Shown: positions 51,374-60,321 of the stretch, in pieces
Layout: every line of letters starts with the position of its first letter
Numbering within the stretch: position 1 is the stretch's first letter
Origin: Parafrankia sp. EUN1f
Lineage (GTDB): Bacteria > Actinomycetota > Actinomycetes > Frankiales > Frankiaceae
Assembly: GCF_000177675.1 (NCBI RefSeq)
Contig: NZ_ADGX01000007.1
Span: forward strand, 38,236 to 102,235
DNA: 64,000 bases
Direction: 5' to 3'
Notes under the pieces: generated by a model
The model's database searches: none
What the model saw: the letters and a program-made list of their open reading frames with translations, nothing else
Told to the model about the DNA's origin: nothing
Made by a program: the position numbers and the translations under genes

Positions 51374-52756
51374 TCAGGCGAGTGGGCGCGGCTCGCCGGT
51401 GCCCATGTAGCGGGCCAGGTTGTGGTGCAGGTTCACCACGGTGCGCTCGCGGTACGGGTTCGGCTTAGGCCCGGTGAATCCGGCGGTCTTCATGCCCCGC
51501 TGGATGGCCGCCATGTTGGAGAAGTCCTGCGGCAGGACGGTGCGCCAGCCCGGGTCGTCCGGCGGGGTGAACTCCCATTCGGTCGCCGGTTCCTCACCCT
51601 CGGGAAACAGCTCGTAGACGGCCGCCTCGAAGATGCACTTGTCCGGGTCGTAGCCGTAGGGCCGGGCGCTGTAGCAGAGCATGTTGTTCAGCGCGTGGCC
51701 GATCTGGAAGTTCGGGAAGATCTGCCAGGCCGTCCCGCTGGCGCCCACCGCCGCCGGTTCGACGGTCGGCCAGACCACGCCGCGGGCCGCGTCCTCGGCC
51801 CGGGCGGTCGCCAGCCAGTGCTGGAGCACCTCGGCGGGCGGGGTTCCCTCCGGCAGGTCATCCACCAGCCGGTTCGCGACGTCGACGAGCGTCCTCGTGG
51901 TGTTGGTGTTGGCGTTCTCCCACGTGAAGTTCTGCAGCTCGGCGGTGGAGACCCGCGCGTCGGCGCCACTGCCGACCCGCAGCTTCGCCTGGTTCTCGTC
52001 CATGTCCTTGGGCGCGTCGTAGCCGATGTTGCTGTGGATGCCCTGGGCCCGCGACCAGCCGAGGAACGCACCGAAGCTCATGAACTCCGGATGCGTGTAC
52101 GGCACGTGGTAGGTCTCCATGAAGGCCTCGAGGGCGACCTTCCAGTTGCAGTCGAAGACCAGCCACTTACGCCAACGGAACCGCATGTTCTGCAGCTGGA
52201 ACGGGTCGAGCAGGGAGGCGGCCGGCTCCAGGTACTCGCGCAGCGGGCCGGCCTGCGGGTCCAGGTTGATCCACAGCCAGCCGCCCCAGGTGTCGACCTT
52301 CACCTCGGGCAGCCGGGTGTTCGCCTCGGTCAGAGCGCACTTCCAGTCGTCGCGCTCGGCGACGAACGTGTTCTCGCCGTCCAGGTTGTAGCGCCACCCG
52401 TGGAACCCGCAGACCCACTGCCGCTTGCGGCCGCGGGCGTCGTGCGCGCCCGGAGGGACGTCCACCAGCGGCCGGCCCCGGTGCGAGCAGACATTGTGGT
52501 AGGCGCGGATCCGGTCCGGCGCCGTACGCACGATGATGATCGAGTCGTCGAGGATCTCGTAGGTGAGGAAGTCGCCGACCTTGGGGATCTCCTCGACCCG
52601 GCCGGCCTGTTGCCACACCTTGCGCCACAGCTTGTCACGCTCGGCCCGGGCGTACTCGGGCGAGAGATACGCCTCGACGCCGATGGTGAGCGGCTCCGAG
52701 AACTTCTCGGCCGCCGGCGGCGCCGTGTCCTGGTGGTTTTCGACAGTCTCTGTCAT
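51374..52756 (-). CDS. Rieske non-haem iron oxygenase, alpha (catalytic) subunit
   Basis: The 460-residue protein has the Rieske cluster ligands in NVCSHRGRPL and WVCGFHGWRYNLDG, and the mononuclear iron site in FMETYHVPYTHPEF with a later Asp. The overall length suits aromatic or sterol ring hydroxylases and demethylases. It needs a reductase that is not encoded in this window, so it must use a shared one. It should hydroxylate an aromatic, steroid-like or alicyclic compound. GGAG precedes the ATG. Its neighbours (BVMO, SDR, P450) suggest sequential oxygenation of one substrate. Confidence 0.9.
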   Translation of the reverse strand: MTETVENHQDTAPPAAEKFSEPLTIGVEAYLSPEYARAERDKLWRKVWQQAGRVEEIPKVGDFLTYEILDDSIIIVRTAPDRIRAYHNVCSHRGRPLVDVPPGAHDARGRKRQWVCGFHGWRYNLDGENTFVAERDDWKCALTEANTRLPEVKVDTWGGWLWINLDPQAGPLREYLEPAASLLDPFQLQNMRFRWRKWLVFDCNWKVALEAFMETYHVPYTHPEFMSFGAFLGWSRAQGIHSNIGYDAPKDMDENQAKLRVGSGADARVSTAELQNFTWENANTNTTRTLVDVANRLVDDLPEGTPPAEVLQHWLATARAEDAARGVVWPTVEPAAVGASGTAWQIFPNFQIGHALNNMLCYSARPYGYDPDKCIFEAAVYELFPEGEEPATEWEFTPPDDPGWRTVLPQDFSNMAAIQRGMKTAGFTGPKPNPYRERTVVNLHHNLARYMGTGEPRPLA

Positions 52757-52831
52757 GACATTTCTCCAACCCGGGTGGGAGATAGTCGGGAGGTAGAACG
52801 TGGAACGCGCTGTGGCTGGGTCATGGAGGTG

Positions 52832-53683
52832 CTAGGGGCGGGTGATGGCGGCGCGGAAGTTCTCGTCCTTGAGGAAAAGGGACGTGTTGTCGGCGCCCAG
52901 ATGGGTCCATTTCAGGTTGAGGCCGCCGTCCACCAGGATCGTCTGGCCCGTGATGTAGCTGGAGAGCTCGGAGAGAAGGAAGAGGATCGCCGAGGCCTGT
53001 TCCTCGGGCCGCCCGCGCCGGCCCATCGCGATGGCGCGGCGGTCCCGCTCGGGGTCGGCGTCGACGTAGGTGCCCGAGGCCGGGGTCGCGGTCACGCCCG
53101 GGGCGATCGCGTTTACCCGGATGTTCTCGCCGGCCAGCTCCACGGCCAGGGTGCGGGTCGCGGCGACCAGCGCCGCCTTCGCGGTGCCGTAGGCGATGTG
53201 CAGCGGAGCGCTGTTCATGCCGCTGATCGAGGAGAGCGACACGATCGAGCCGGGGCGGCCCGCCGAGCGCAGCCGGGCGGCGACCGCCTGGCTCATGAAG
53301 AACATCGTCTCCAGGTTCCAGGCGAACAGCTCCCGCCAGTCCGCGCGGGTCACCCGGGTCGCGGGCATCCAGGTCGCGGGCCCCGCGCCGCCGGCGATGT
53401 TGACCAGGCCGTACAGGTCACCGCTGGCCTGCTCGGCCGCCGCGAGGGCGGTGGCGATGCCCTCGTCGGTGGCGGCGTCCGCCGCGACGGGGATGACCGC
53501 GAGGCCCTCGTCCGCGAGCGGGGCGACATGGGTGTCGAGGTTGTCCTGGGAGCGGCTGACCGCGACGACGGTCGCCCCGGCGGTGGCGATGAGCCGGGCC
53601 ACCGAGGTGCCGATGCCGCCGCCGCCCGCGCCGGAGACGATGACGACGCGGCCGTCCAGGCCGAAGAAGTCCTTGTCCGTCAT
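52832..53683 (-). CDS. SDR-family oxidoreductase
   Basis: The 283-residue protein has SGAGGGGIGTSVARLIATAG (a glycine-rich variant of the usual TGxxxGxG), NIAGGAGPATWMP in the NNAG position, Ser in VSLSSISGMNS, Tyr/Lys in AYGTAKAALVA and the C-terminal YITGQTILVDGGLN. It probably oxidises an alcohol formed by the P450 or Rieske enzyme to the ketone needed by the BVMO. It lies 8 bp after the propeller-protein gene, in the same operon. Confidence 0.85.
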   Translation of the reverse strand: MTDKDFFGLDGRVVIVSGAGGGGIGTSVARLIATAGATVVAVSRSQDNLDTHVAPLADEGLAVIPVAADAATDEGIATALAAAEQASGDLYGLVNIAGGAGPATWMPATRVTRADWRELFAWNLETMFFMSQAVAARLRSAGRPGSIVSLSSISGMNSAPLHIAYGTAKAALVAATRTLAVELAGENIRVNAIAPGVTATPASGTYVDADPERDRRAIAMGRRGRPEEQASAILFLLSELSSYITGQTILVDGGLNLKWTHLGADNTSLFLKDENFRAAITRP

Positions 53684-53691
53684 GGCGCCGG

Positions 53692-55293
53692 TCAGCCCGC
53701 GTGGGTGAGGGCCAGCACGCTGCCCTCGGCGTCGGCGGAGACGTACAGGGTGCCGTCGGGCCCGGCGTCGATGCCCGCGAACGGGCCCTGCGGGCCGGAG
53801 AACGGCGCCATGCCGCGCAGCGGCTTGGGGATCACGCCGGCCGGGGCGCCCAGCGGCAGGTTACCGGCGATGGTCTGTCGGTCGTTGCCGCTCAGGTCGG
53901 TGCTGATGAGCTCCTTGGAACCCGAGTCGACGATGTAGAGCCGGCCGCCGCGCACCAGGATGCCCTGCGGGTCGGACAGGTTGTCGACCACCGGTTCGAC
54001 CTTGGAACCGCTGATCGCGACGACCCGGCCGGCGCCCGACTCCGAGACGAGCAGCGTGCCGTCGGGGGCGAAGGCGACGCCGAGCGGCTTGGACAGGCCG
54101 GAGGCGGCGACCTCCTTCTGGCCGCCGGAGCGGACGAGCAGCACCTCGCCGGTGCCGAAGTCGGCGGTGGCGATGACCCCGGTCGCGGCGACCGCGACAC
54201 CGTAGACCTGGTCGAGGCCCTCGGCGAGGATCTCGGACTCCTGGCTGGCGGGGCGCCAGCGCACCACCGTGCCGCTGGCGGTGCCGACGATGAACTCGCC
54301 CCCGCCGACCGCCTGGACGCTGCGCGCGAAGCCCGGGTAGTTGGGGGTGAACAACATGCCGAGCGTCTGCAGCCCGCCGCCGCGGGGCAGCAGGTAGAAA
54401 AAGGTGCCGTCGGCGACGAAGAGGTTGCCCTCGGCGTCGACGGTCAGGTCCAGCGGCCAGGTCAGCCCGCCGGGCAGCGTCGTGCGGGTCTCGCCACCGC
54501 CGAGGATCTCCGTGATCTCACCGGTGAATCTCGAGACGAACAGCCGGTCCCCGACGAAGGTGCAGTTGTCCAGGCCCGGCTCCAGCTGAGCCAGCACGGT
54601 GCGGTCGCCGTTGCGCGGGTTGATCCGCAGCACCTGGCCGCTGTGGACCTGGGTGGAGACGATGAAGCCCTCGGGGTCGAACTTGACCGAGTCGGGGACG
54701 CCGAGGTCACCGGCGACCCGCTCCGGCTCGCCGCCGTCGGGGTGGATCCGCCAGATGTCGTTGGTGCCCATCACCGGGTAGTACAGGAGGCCGTCCGGGC
54801 CGACCTCCATCGCGTTGGGCATCGCCAGGTCCTCGGCCAGGATCCGGGGCGCGCCGCCGGCCAGGTCGAGCTCCATGAGACGTCCGCCGATGCGGCACTC
54901 GTTGATGAACAGCCGGCCCTGGTGGACCGTGATGCCGTTCGCGCTGGGCAGGTCGTCGCGCAGCACCCGGGTCTTCCCGTCGACACCGCGCGCGCTGACC
55001 CGCCCCTCCATGACCTCGGTGGCGTAGAGGTTGCCGGCCGGGTCGAAGGCGAGGTCGTCGGGGCTGATGATGTCGCCGCCCTTGGCGCTGATGGTCTCCA
55101 GCGCGCCGGTCTCGACGTCGAGGGCGCTGATCTGGCTACCGGTCACCTGCGCCACGTAGACCCGGCCGTCGGGGCCGGTGCGCAGTCCGTTGGCGCCGAA
55201 CAGACGGCTCGGCGGAGTGAGCCGTTCGAAGCTCCACCCGTCGGCGAGGCTGATGGATGTGGCACTGGTGTAGCGCGCGCCTGATAACGACAT
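53692..55293 (-). CDS. SMP-30/gluconolactonase-like beta-propeller protein
   Basis: The 533-residue protein is built of repeated blades such as GPDGRVYVAQVTGSQISALDVETG, DPAGNLYATEVMEGRVSA, GPDGLLYYPVMGTNDIWRIHPDGG and APDGTLLVSESGAGRVVAISG. This is the SMP-30/LRE or NHL type, about twice the length of a simple SMP-30, so there may be two propellers or one with extra blades. Family members hydrolyse lactones using a metal ion. Encoded beside a BVMO, it is a candidate lactonase for ring opening, though it could also be a binding protein. No signal peptide is visible. GGGAG precedes the ATG. Confidence 0.78.
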   Translation of the reverse strand: MSLSGARYTSATSISLADGWSFERLTPPSRLFGANGLRTGPDGRVYVAQVTGSQISALDVETGALETISAKGGDIISPDDLAFDPAGNLYATEVMEGRVSARGVDGKTRVLRDDLPSANGITVHQGRLFINECRIGGRLMELDLAGGAPRILAEDLAMPNAMEVGPDGLLYYPVMGTNDIWRIHPDGGEPERVAGDLGVPDSVKFDPEGFIVSTQVHSGQVLRINPRNGDRTVLAQLEPGLDNCTFVGDRLFVSRFTGEITEILGGGETRTTLPGGLTWPLDLTVDAEGNLFVADGTFFYLLPRGGGLQTLGMLFTPNYPGFARSVQAVGGGEFIVGTASGTVVRWRPASQESEILAEGLDQVYGVAVAATGVIATADFGTGEVLLVRSGGQKEVAASGLSKPLGVAFAPDGTLLVSESGAGRVVAISGSKVEPVVDNLSDPQGILVRGGRLYIVDSGSKELISTDLSGNDRQTIAGNLPLGAPAGVIPKPLRGMAPFSGPQGPFAGIDAGPDGTLYVSADAEGSVLALTHAG

Positions 55294-55371
55294 TGGTGAC
55301 GTACTCCCGGAAACCTCGTTGTCTGGGTGAGCACTTGCTTCAGTTGCTGATCTCTTCGCGTCGCCGGCGGG

Positions 55372-56655
55372 TCAGGCCGGGGTGAACTCCAGCTGCAGAT
55401 GGGTCAGGCCGCGCAGGATGAACGTCGGCAGGTAGCGGTAGTTGCGCGCGTCGGCCGGGCCGTGCACCCGCTCGGAGATCCTGATGTCGCTGGTGCGGTC
55501 GAGCAGCCGCTCGATGCCGGCCCGTGCCTCGGCCCGGGCCAGCGGCGCGCCGGGGCAGGAGTGGATGCCACGCCCGAAGGCGATGTGCTGACGCGCGTTC
55601 GACCGGGAGACGTCGAAGGTGTCCGGGTCGGCGAACCGCTTCGGGTCGCGGTTCGCGGCGCCGTTGACCACCATGACGGTGGTGCCCGCCGGGAGGTCGA
55701 CGCCGCCGACGGTGACCGGGACGCGGGACAGCCGGAAGTCGCCCTTGACCGGGCTCTCCAGCCGCAGCGTCTCCTCGATGAAGTTCGGGATGCGGTCACG
55801 CTCGCGGCGCAGCAGCGCCTGCAGTTCAGGCCGCTCGGCCATCACCTTGAGCGCGGTGCTGACCAGCCGGACGGTTGTCTCCTGCCCGGCGGAGAACAGG
55901 TTGGCGGCGACCCGCACGACGTCGATCACCTCGGGGACCGTGCCGTCCGGGAACGTCGCGGTCGCCAGCCCCGTCAGGACGTCGTCGCGCGGGTCGCGGC
56001 GGCGGTCCTCGATGTAGGTGCTGAAACGGTCGTAGAGGAACTGCAGCGGCGAGTGCGTCAGGTGGTCGTCGCCGGTGGTGCCGACGCCTCCGGTCTGCGG
56101 CCGGCGCTGCAGCCGGTCCATGAACTCCTCCTGGTCCTCCTCGGGCACGCCGAGCAGGTCCGCGATGACCAGCAGCGCGAACGGGCCGGCGAACCCGCTG
56201 ATGAACTCGCCCTCACCGGGCGGGAGGTAGGTGTCGAGCAGGCGGTCCGCGAGCCGCCAGATGAACTCCTCGTTCTCCTTCAGCCGCTTCGGCGTGATCA
56301 GCCGCATGAGGAGCGCGCGGTGGTCGGTGTGCACCGGCGGGTCGAACGTCGGCAGCTGGTCGCTCATCGGGAGCTCGGCGCGGTGCCGCTCGATCAGCTC
56401 GGACACGTCGTCGCCCACCAGCGGGACGGGGAAGCCCGGGAAGGGGCCGGTCACCGAGACGCAGGACGAGAAGTTCTCGGAGTCGTGGAAGACCGAGACC
56501 GCCTCCTCGTAGCCGGTGACCATGACTACGCCGTGATGTGGCTCCTTGCGGACCGGGCACTCGGCACGCAGCGCGTGAAAGTACGGGTACGGGTCCTCGA
56601 CGAGCTCGTCGCCCCGGAAGAAGTCGATGGCTTCGATGTCTTTCACCGTCTGCAC
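55372..56655 (-). CDS. Cytochrome P450
   Basis: The start is the GTG at 56655, with GAAGGG upstream; the longer frame includes a repeat-rich non-coding stretch. The 427-residue protein has the I-helix oxygen motif LFSAGQETTVRL, the ExxR pair in EETLRLESP and the haem loop FGRGIHSCPGAPLARAEA with the Cys ligand. It is a soluble bacterial class I P450 that needs ferredoxin and reductase from elsewhere. It likely hydroxylates the first substrate of the pathway, for example a terpenoid, steroid or long-chain compound. It is the first gene of the long minus-strand run and divergent from the TetR regulator. Confidence 0.93.
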   Translation of the reverse strand: MQTVKDIEAIDFFRGDELVEDPYPYFHALRAECPVRKEPHHGVVMVTGYEEAVSVFHDSENFSSCVSVTGPFPGFPVPLVGDDVSELIERHRAELPMSDQLPTFDPPVHTDHRALLMRLITPKRLKENEEFIWRLADRLLDTYLPPGEGEFISGFAGPFALLVIADLLGVPEEDQEEFMDRLQRRPQTGGVGTTGDDHLTHSPLQFLYDRFSTYIEDRRRDPRDDVLTGLATATFPDGTVPEVIDVVRVAANLFSAGQETTVRLVSTALKVMAERPELQALLRRERDRIPNFIEETLRLESPVKGDFRLSRVPVTVGGVDLPAGTTVMVVNGAANRDPKRFADPDTFDVSRSNARQHIAFGRGIHSCPGAPLARAEARAGIERLLDRTSDIRISERVHGPADARNYRYLPTFILRGLTHLQLEFTPA

Positions 56656-56682
56656 CGCATCCCTTCGACACCGCCTGGCGGT

Positions 56683-56724
56683 GTGTCCTGCTGGTCGTGT
56701 CCTGCTGGTCGTGTCCTGCTGGTC
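56683..56724. repeat. Three 14-bp tandem repeats (GTGTCCTGCTGGTC)
   Basis: Three exact copies and a degenerate fourth lie just upstream of the P450 start, in the 380-bp gap before the TetR gene. They could be part of the P450 leader or contain regulator half-sites. Confidence 0.82.
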
Positions 56725-56951
56725 GTGAAGGTGGGTCCTGCTGGTCGGAGAAGTGGGCGACCCCGACGGTCGTTTTCTGGTCTGCTGTTGTCTGCGCGCC
56801 GATGCCGGTGTGCTGGTCAGACTCGGGGCGGGCGCCCGGTGACAGGTGCCCGACACCCCGGATCATCGCCCGGCGACCACCACGCCTCACCACGGTCCGC
56901 CCTGGGGCGTAGGGGATGTCGCATCGTGATCGGCCAGCCGTACGAACTAGG

Positions 56952-56987
56952 CCGTCACGATACGGACCGGCGGTCCACATCGGCAAG
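56952..56987. repeat. Left arm of a 36-bp perfect inverted repeat around the TetR gene
   Basis: The sequence beginning CCGTCACGATACGG is the exact reverse complement of 57613-57648. It contains a smaller dyad (GGACC-GGC-GGTCC). It precedes the TetR start by about 50 bp and so covers the likely promoter. Confidence 0.92.
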
Positions 56988-57036
56988 AGGTCGACGAGAA
57001 GATCGTCCTCGTCAACCATGGAGAAGGGGGTGCAGT

Positions 57037-57645
57037 GTGACCGGACCGGAGCGAGCCGATGCTGCCCGTAACCGGGCCGCGATCCTGGCGGCGGCCGCGG
57101 AGCTGTTCGACCGCGACGGCGTCGAGGAGGTGTCGATGAACGACATCGCCCGCCACGCCGGGGTCGGAAAGGGAACGATCTTCCGGCGGTTCGGCGACCG
57201 CACGGCCCTGATCGAGGCGGTGCTGCTGCCCCGCGCCGCAGCGATGCGCCGGCTCGTCCACCACGGCCCGCCGCCCGTGGGGCCCGGCGGTGAGCCACTG
57301 GAGGCGCTGCACGCCCTGCTCGACACGCTGTTCGACTTCGTGTGGGCCAACCGCACCCTGATCCGCGCCCTCGAGCACCGGGTGCCGCATTCGTACTACG
57401 CGCATTCGTCGAGCCGGTACTGGCTCGACGAGCTCGCGCGGCGGCTCACCGTCACGCACCCACACGACGACACCGAGTACCTGACCCACATCCTGTCCAC
57501 GGCGTTGCGGGCCGACGTCGTGGACTACCTGGTGTCCGTGCGCGGCATGGCCCTCGACCAGGTCCGCGCCGGGCTGCACCGGCTTGCCTTCCCCTGCGTT
57601 CCACCGCCTTCCCTTGCCGATGTGGACCGCCGGTCCGTATCGTGA
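57037..57645 (+). CDS. TetR-family transcriptional regulator
   Basis: The GTG at 57037 follows GGAGAAGGGGG at 7 nt. The 202-residue protein has the helix-turn-helix ILAAAAELFDRDGVEEVSMNDIARHAGVGKGTIFRRFGDRTALIEAV and an all-helical ligand domain with an aromatic/His-rich stretch (LIRALEHRVPHSYYAHSSSRYWLDELA). It is placed between the P450 run (minus) and the acyl-CoA dehydrogenase genes (plus), so it probably represses the cluster until an intermediate binds. Both ends of the gene lie in or near the arms of a 36-bp inverted repeat, and its stop codon is inside the right arm. Confidence 0.9.
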   Translation: MTGPERADAARNRAAILAAAAELFDRDGVEEVSMNDIARHAGVGKGTIFRRFGDRTALIEAVLLPRAAAMRRLVHHGPPPVGPGGEPLEALHALLDTLFDFVWANRTLIRALEHRVPHSYYAHSSSRYWLDELARRLTVTHPHDDTEYLTHILSTALRADVVDYLVSVRGMALDQVRAGLHRLAFPCVPPPSLADVDRRSVS

Positions 57646-57648
57646 CGG
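57613..57648. repeat. Right arm of the 36-bp inverted repeat
   Basis: This is an exact reverse complement of 56952-56987. It covers the last ten codons and the stop of the TetR gene, and lies about 100 bp before the acyl-CoA dehydrogenase start. Confidence 0.92.
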
Positions 57649-57660
57649 GCTGACCTGACG

Positions 57661-57716
57661 ACCGGCAGGCGCAGGCACAGGCGCAGGCGCAGAGCCAGCG
57701 CCAGAGGCAGAGCCAG
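57661..57716. repeat. GCAGGC hexamer repeat upstream of the acyl-CoA dehydrogenase gene
   Basis: Imperfect GCAGGC/GCACAGGC/GCCAGAG units repeat in the leader between the inverted-repeat arm and the ATG at 57745. It looks like slippage-prone simple sequence. Confidence 0.7.
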
Positions 57717-57744
57717 GGAGTGCTGTGACGCGGAGTGACGAGTC

Positions 57745-58944
57745 ATGCTGCTGGAGTTGAGTCCTGACCAGGAGGTGCTCAGGGAGGCGACAGCGCGCTT
57801 CCTTGCCGATCGGGTCCCGGCCGACGTCGTGCGCGGCCTGCGCACCAACGCGGCGGGGTTCGAACCCGGCTACTGGCGTGACGGTGCCGAGCTGGGGTGG
57901 ACGTCCCTGCTCGTCGGCGAGGAGCACGGCGGCGGCTCCGTCAGCGGCACCGGGCTCGTCGACCTGACCCTGGTCGCGCACGAGTTCGGGCTGCGCTCCG
58001 CACCCGGGCCGCTGACCTCGACCAACGTCGTGGCCGCGACGCTGGCGGAGGCCGGAGGGGCCCATCCGGCGCAGGCCTCGGCGCTGGGCGAGCTGCTGGC
58101 CGGAACCGCCGTGGCCTCCTGGTGTCTGGGCGGCCCGCCGCCGCTGGACCGGCTCGGCAGCACCGGGGTCAGCTACCGGGTGGAGGGCGACGGCCTCGTC
58201 CTGCGCGGTGTCGCCCGCCCGGTCGAGGCCGCCGGCCAGGCCGACCACCTGCTGGTGACCGCCCACGGGGAGCTGGGCCTGACCCAGGTGCTGGTCTCCC
58301 CCGGCGCCACGGGTGGCACAGGAGCCACAGGTGGCACCGGCGACCCGGGCCACGCGGGGCTCGCCGGGCTCGCCATCGAGCCGCTACGCACGGTCGAGCT
58401 GAACCGGCGCTTCGCCACCGTGCGTTTCGACGACGTGCACGTCGGCCTCGACCAGGTGGTCGGCGCGGTGGGTGAGGCCGCCGACCAGGTCGAACGCCAG
58501 CTCCAGCGCGCCATCGTCATCAGCGGCGCCGAGGCTGTCGGCGCCATGCAGGCCGCCTTCGAGCTGACGGTCCGGTGGGCCTTCGAGCGCTACTCCTACG
58601 GGCGCCCGCTCGCCTCCTACCAGGCACTGAAGCACCGTTTCGCCGATCTGAAGACCTGGCTGGAAGCCGCCCACGCCATCAGCGACGCGGCCGCCGCCGC
58701 GGTGGACGCCCGCTCGCCCGAGGCCGCCGAGCTGGTCAGCGCGGCGAAGTCGTACATCGGCGACAACGGCACCGAGCTGCTGCAGGAATGCGTCCAGCTC
58801 CATGGCGGGATCGGCGTCACGTACGAGCACGACCTGCATCTCTTCCTGCGCCGTGGCACGGTCAACCGGGCCATGTACGGAACTCCGGCCGAACACCGCC
58901 AGCGAGTCGCCGGCCTCATCGAGCATCGCAAGGAGCAGGAATGA
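57745..58944 (+). CDS. Acyl-CoA dehydrogenase (FadE-like, subunit 1)
   Basis: The 399-residue protein has the acyl-CoA dehydrogenase pattern: ELSPDQEVLREATARFLADRVP, GEEHGGGSVSGTGLVDLTLVAHEFGLR, the C-terminal RYSYGRPLASYQALKHRFADLKTW and LQECVQLHGGIGVTYEHDLHLFLRR. The central region contains a Gly/Thr-rich insert (PGATGGTGATGGTGD). It lacks an obvious catalytic Glu at the canonical place, as seen in the non-catalytic halves of actinobacterial heterotetramers such as ChsE1-ChsE2. With the next gene it likely forms an alpha2-beta2 dehydrogenase for bulky CoA esters; this pairing is inference. Confidence 0.85.
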   Translation: MLLELSPDQEVLREATARFLADRVPADVVRGLRTNAAGFEPGYWRDGAELGWTSLLVGEEHGGGSVSGTGLVDLTLVAHEFGLRSAPGPLTSTNVVAATLAEAGGAHPAQASALGELLAGTAVASWCLGGPPPLDRLGSTGVSYRVEGDGLVLRGVARPVEAAGQADHLLVTAHGELGLTQVLVSPGATGGTGATGGTGDPGHAGLAGLAIEPLRTVELNRRFATVRFDDVHVGLDQVVGAVGEAADQVERQLQRAIVISGAEAVGAMQAAFELTVRWAFERYSYGRPLASYQALKHRFADLKTWLEAAHAISDAAAAAVDARSPEAAELVSAAKSYIGDNGTELLQECVQLHGGIGVTYEHDLHLFLRRGTVNRAMYGTPAEHRQRVAGLIEHRKEQE

Positions 58945-59011
58945 GACTTTTCCATCGTCGGATCCGACCTACGCCTACAGCGCTCGACAAACGTGAGATG
59001 GAAAAGGCTCA

Positions 59012-60280
59012 ATGACCCCCTCCCCCGATCAGGAAAGCGTCGAGGACTTCCGGGCGCGGGCGCGGGCCTGGATTCGCGCGAACCTGGCGCCGCTCGTCAC
59101 GAACGAGAAGACCGGGGTGATGCGGGCACGACTGACCGACGCCGAGGAGCTCGCCGAGGTGGCCCGCGAGCGGGAGATCCAGCGGATGCTGTTCGACGCC
59201 GGGCTCGCCGGGATCTGTTTTCCCCGTGTGTACGGCGGGCAGGGCCTCACCCCGGCCCATCAGCGTGCGTTCAACGAGGAGATCACGGGCTACGAGTACC
59301 CGGCCCGCATTCAGGCCCCGACGTTCTCGCCGTGCGCCGCGGTGCTGCTGGAGTTCGGCACCGACGAACAGAAGCTGCGCCATCTTCCCGCGATTCTGCG
59401 GGGGGACGAGATCTGGATGCAGTTCCTGTCCGAGCCGAGTAGTGGCTCGGATGTCGCCGGGGTCCTGACCAGCGCGGTGAGGGACGGCGATGACTGGATC
59501 CTGAACGGCTCCAAGATCTGGACGACCGGGGCCTGGTGGTCGGACTGGGCGCTGTGTCTGGCCCGGACCAACTGGGACGCCCCGAAACACCGTGGCCTGA
59601 CCGTCTTCATCCTGCCGATCCGTCAGGATGGCGTGGACGTGCAGCGCATCGAGATGCTCAACGGCAACAAGGAGTTCTGCCAGGAGTTCCTCACCGACGT
59701 GCGCGTCCCCGACAGCGACCGGGTCGGCGAGGTCGACGACGGCTGGACGGTCGGCACCCGTTGGATGTTCCACGAGCGGATGCTGCACAACTCGCCGTTC
59801 GTCACCGTGCCCGCCGGCTGGTCCTACGGCGGCGTCGACGCGACCTTCCTGGTGGATGTGGCCCGCGATGCCGGGCGCCTCGACGACCCGCGCACCCGTG
59901 AGCTGATCGGCGAGGGCCGGGTGATCGACCTCGTCCGCGAGGCGTTGCAGGGCCGGATCGGCCGCGGTATCGCCAGTCGGCGGATGCCCGACCAGTCCGC
60001 GGCGATCGGGCGGCTGTTCGCCGGGCTCTCCTCGACCCGGGTGACCTCGATGGCGTTCGAGATCGCCGGATCGGCCGGTGCCGCATGGGCGTCGGACGAC
60101 GGCTCCGTCGCCGAGTGCGGCAACGACTTCCTGCTGCGCCAGACGACCTGCATCGGCGGCGGAACCACCGAGATCGCCCGCAACGTCATCAGCGAGCGGG
60201 TGCTTGGAATGCCGCGGGAGGTGGCGATGGACCGTGACCGGGCCTTCCGCGACGTCCCGCGCGGCGGATCAGGCCGTTAG
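59012..60280 (+). CDS. Acyl-CoA dehydrogenase (FadE-like, subunit 2)
   Basis: The 422-residue protein starts PDQESVEDFRARARAWIRANL and shows FPRVYGGQGLTPAHQRAFNEEI, the FAD-contacting MQFLSEPSSGSDVAGVLTSAVRDGDDWILNGSKIWTTGA, and the C-terminal CGNDFLLRQTTCIGGGTTEIARNVISERVLGMP. It oxidises an acyl-CoA to the 2-enoyl-CoA. Two adjacent, different acyl-CoA dehydrogenase genes typically encode a heteromeric enzyme in steroid and terpenoid degraders. The two genes are 67 bp apart, with a 10-bp inverted repeat (CTTTTCCATC/GATGGAAAAG) in the gap. Confidence 0.88.
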   Translation: MTPSPDQESVEDFRARARAWIRANLAPLVTNEKTGVMRARLTDAEELAEVAREREIQRMLFDAGLAGICFPRVYGGQGLTPAHQRAFNEEITGYEYPARIQAPTFSPCAAVLLEFGTDEQKLRHLPAILRGDEIWMQFLSEPSSGSDVAGVLTSAVRDGDDWILNGSKIWTTGAWWSDWALCLARTNWDAPKHRGLTVFILPIRQDGVDVQRIEMLNGNKEFCQEFLTDVRVPDSDRVGEVDDGWTVGTRWMFHERMLHNSPFVTVPAGWSYGGVDATFLVDVARDAGRLDDPRTRELIGEGRVIDLVREALQGRIGRGIASRRMPDQSAAIGRLFAGLSSTRVTSMAFEIAGSAGAAWASDDGSVAECGNDFLLRQTTCIGGGTTEIARNVISERVLGMPREVAMDRDRAFRDVPRGGSGR

Positions 60281-60321
60281 TCCCCCAACAGCTCCCTTCA
60301 CGGATTCGCCCAGGAGGTGCG

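Noticed and set aside
51257..53938. An 893-codon plus-strand frame opposite the Rieske and SDR genes
   Set aside because: Antisense shadow of genes with complete catalytic motifs.
57037..57645. The TetR gene bracketed by the 36-bp repeat as a small transposon
   Set aside because: There is no transposase, and the arms lie inside coding and promoter DNA without flanking target duplications; an inversion or operator role is more likely.
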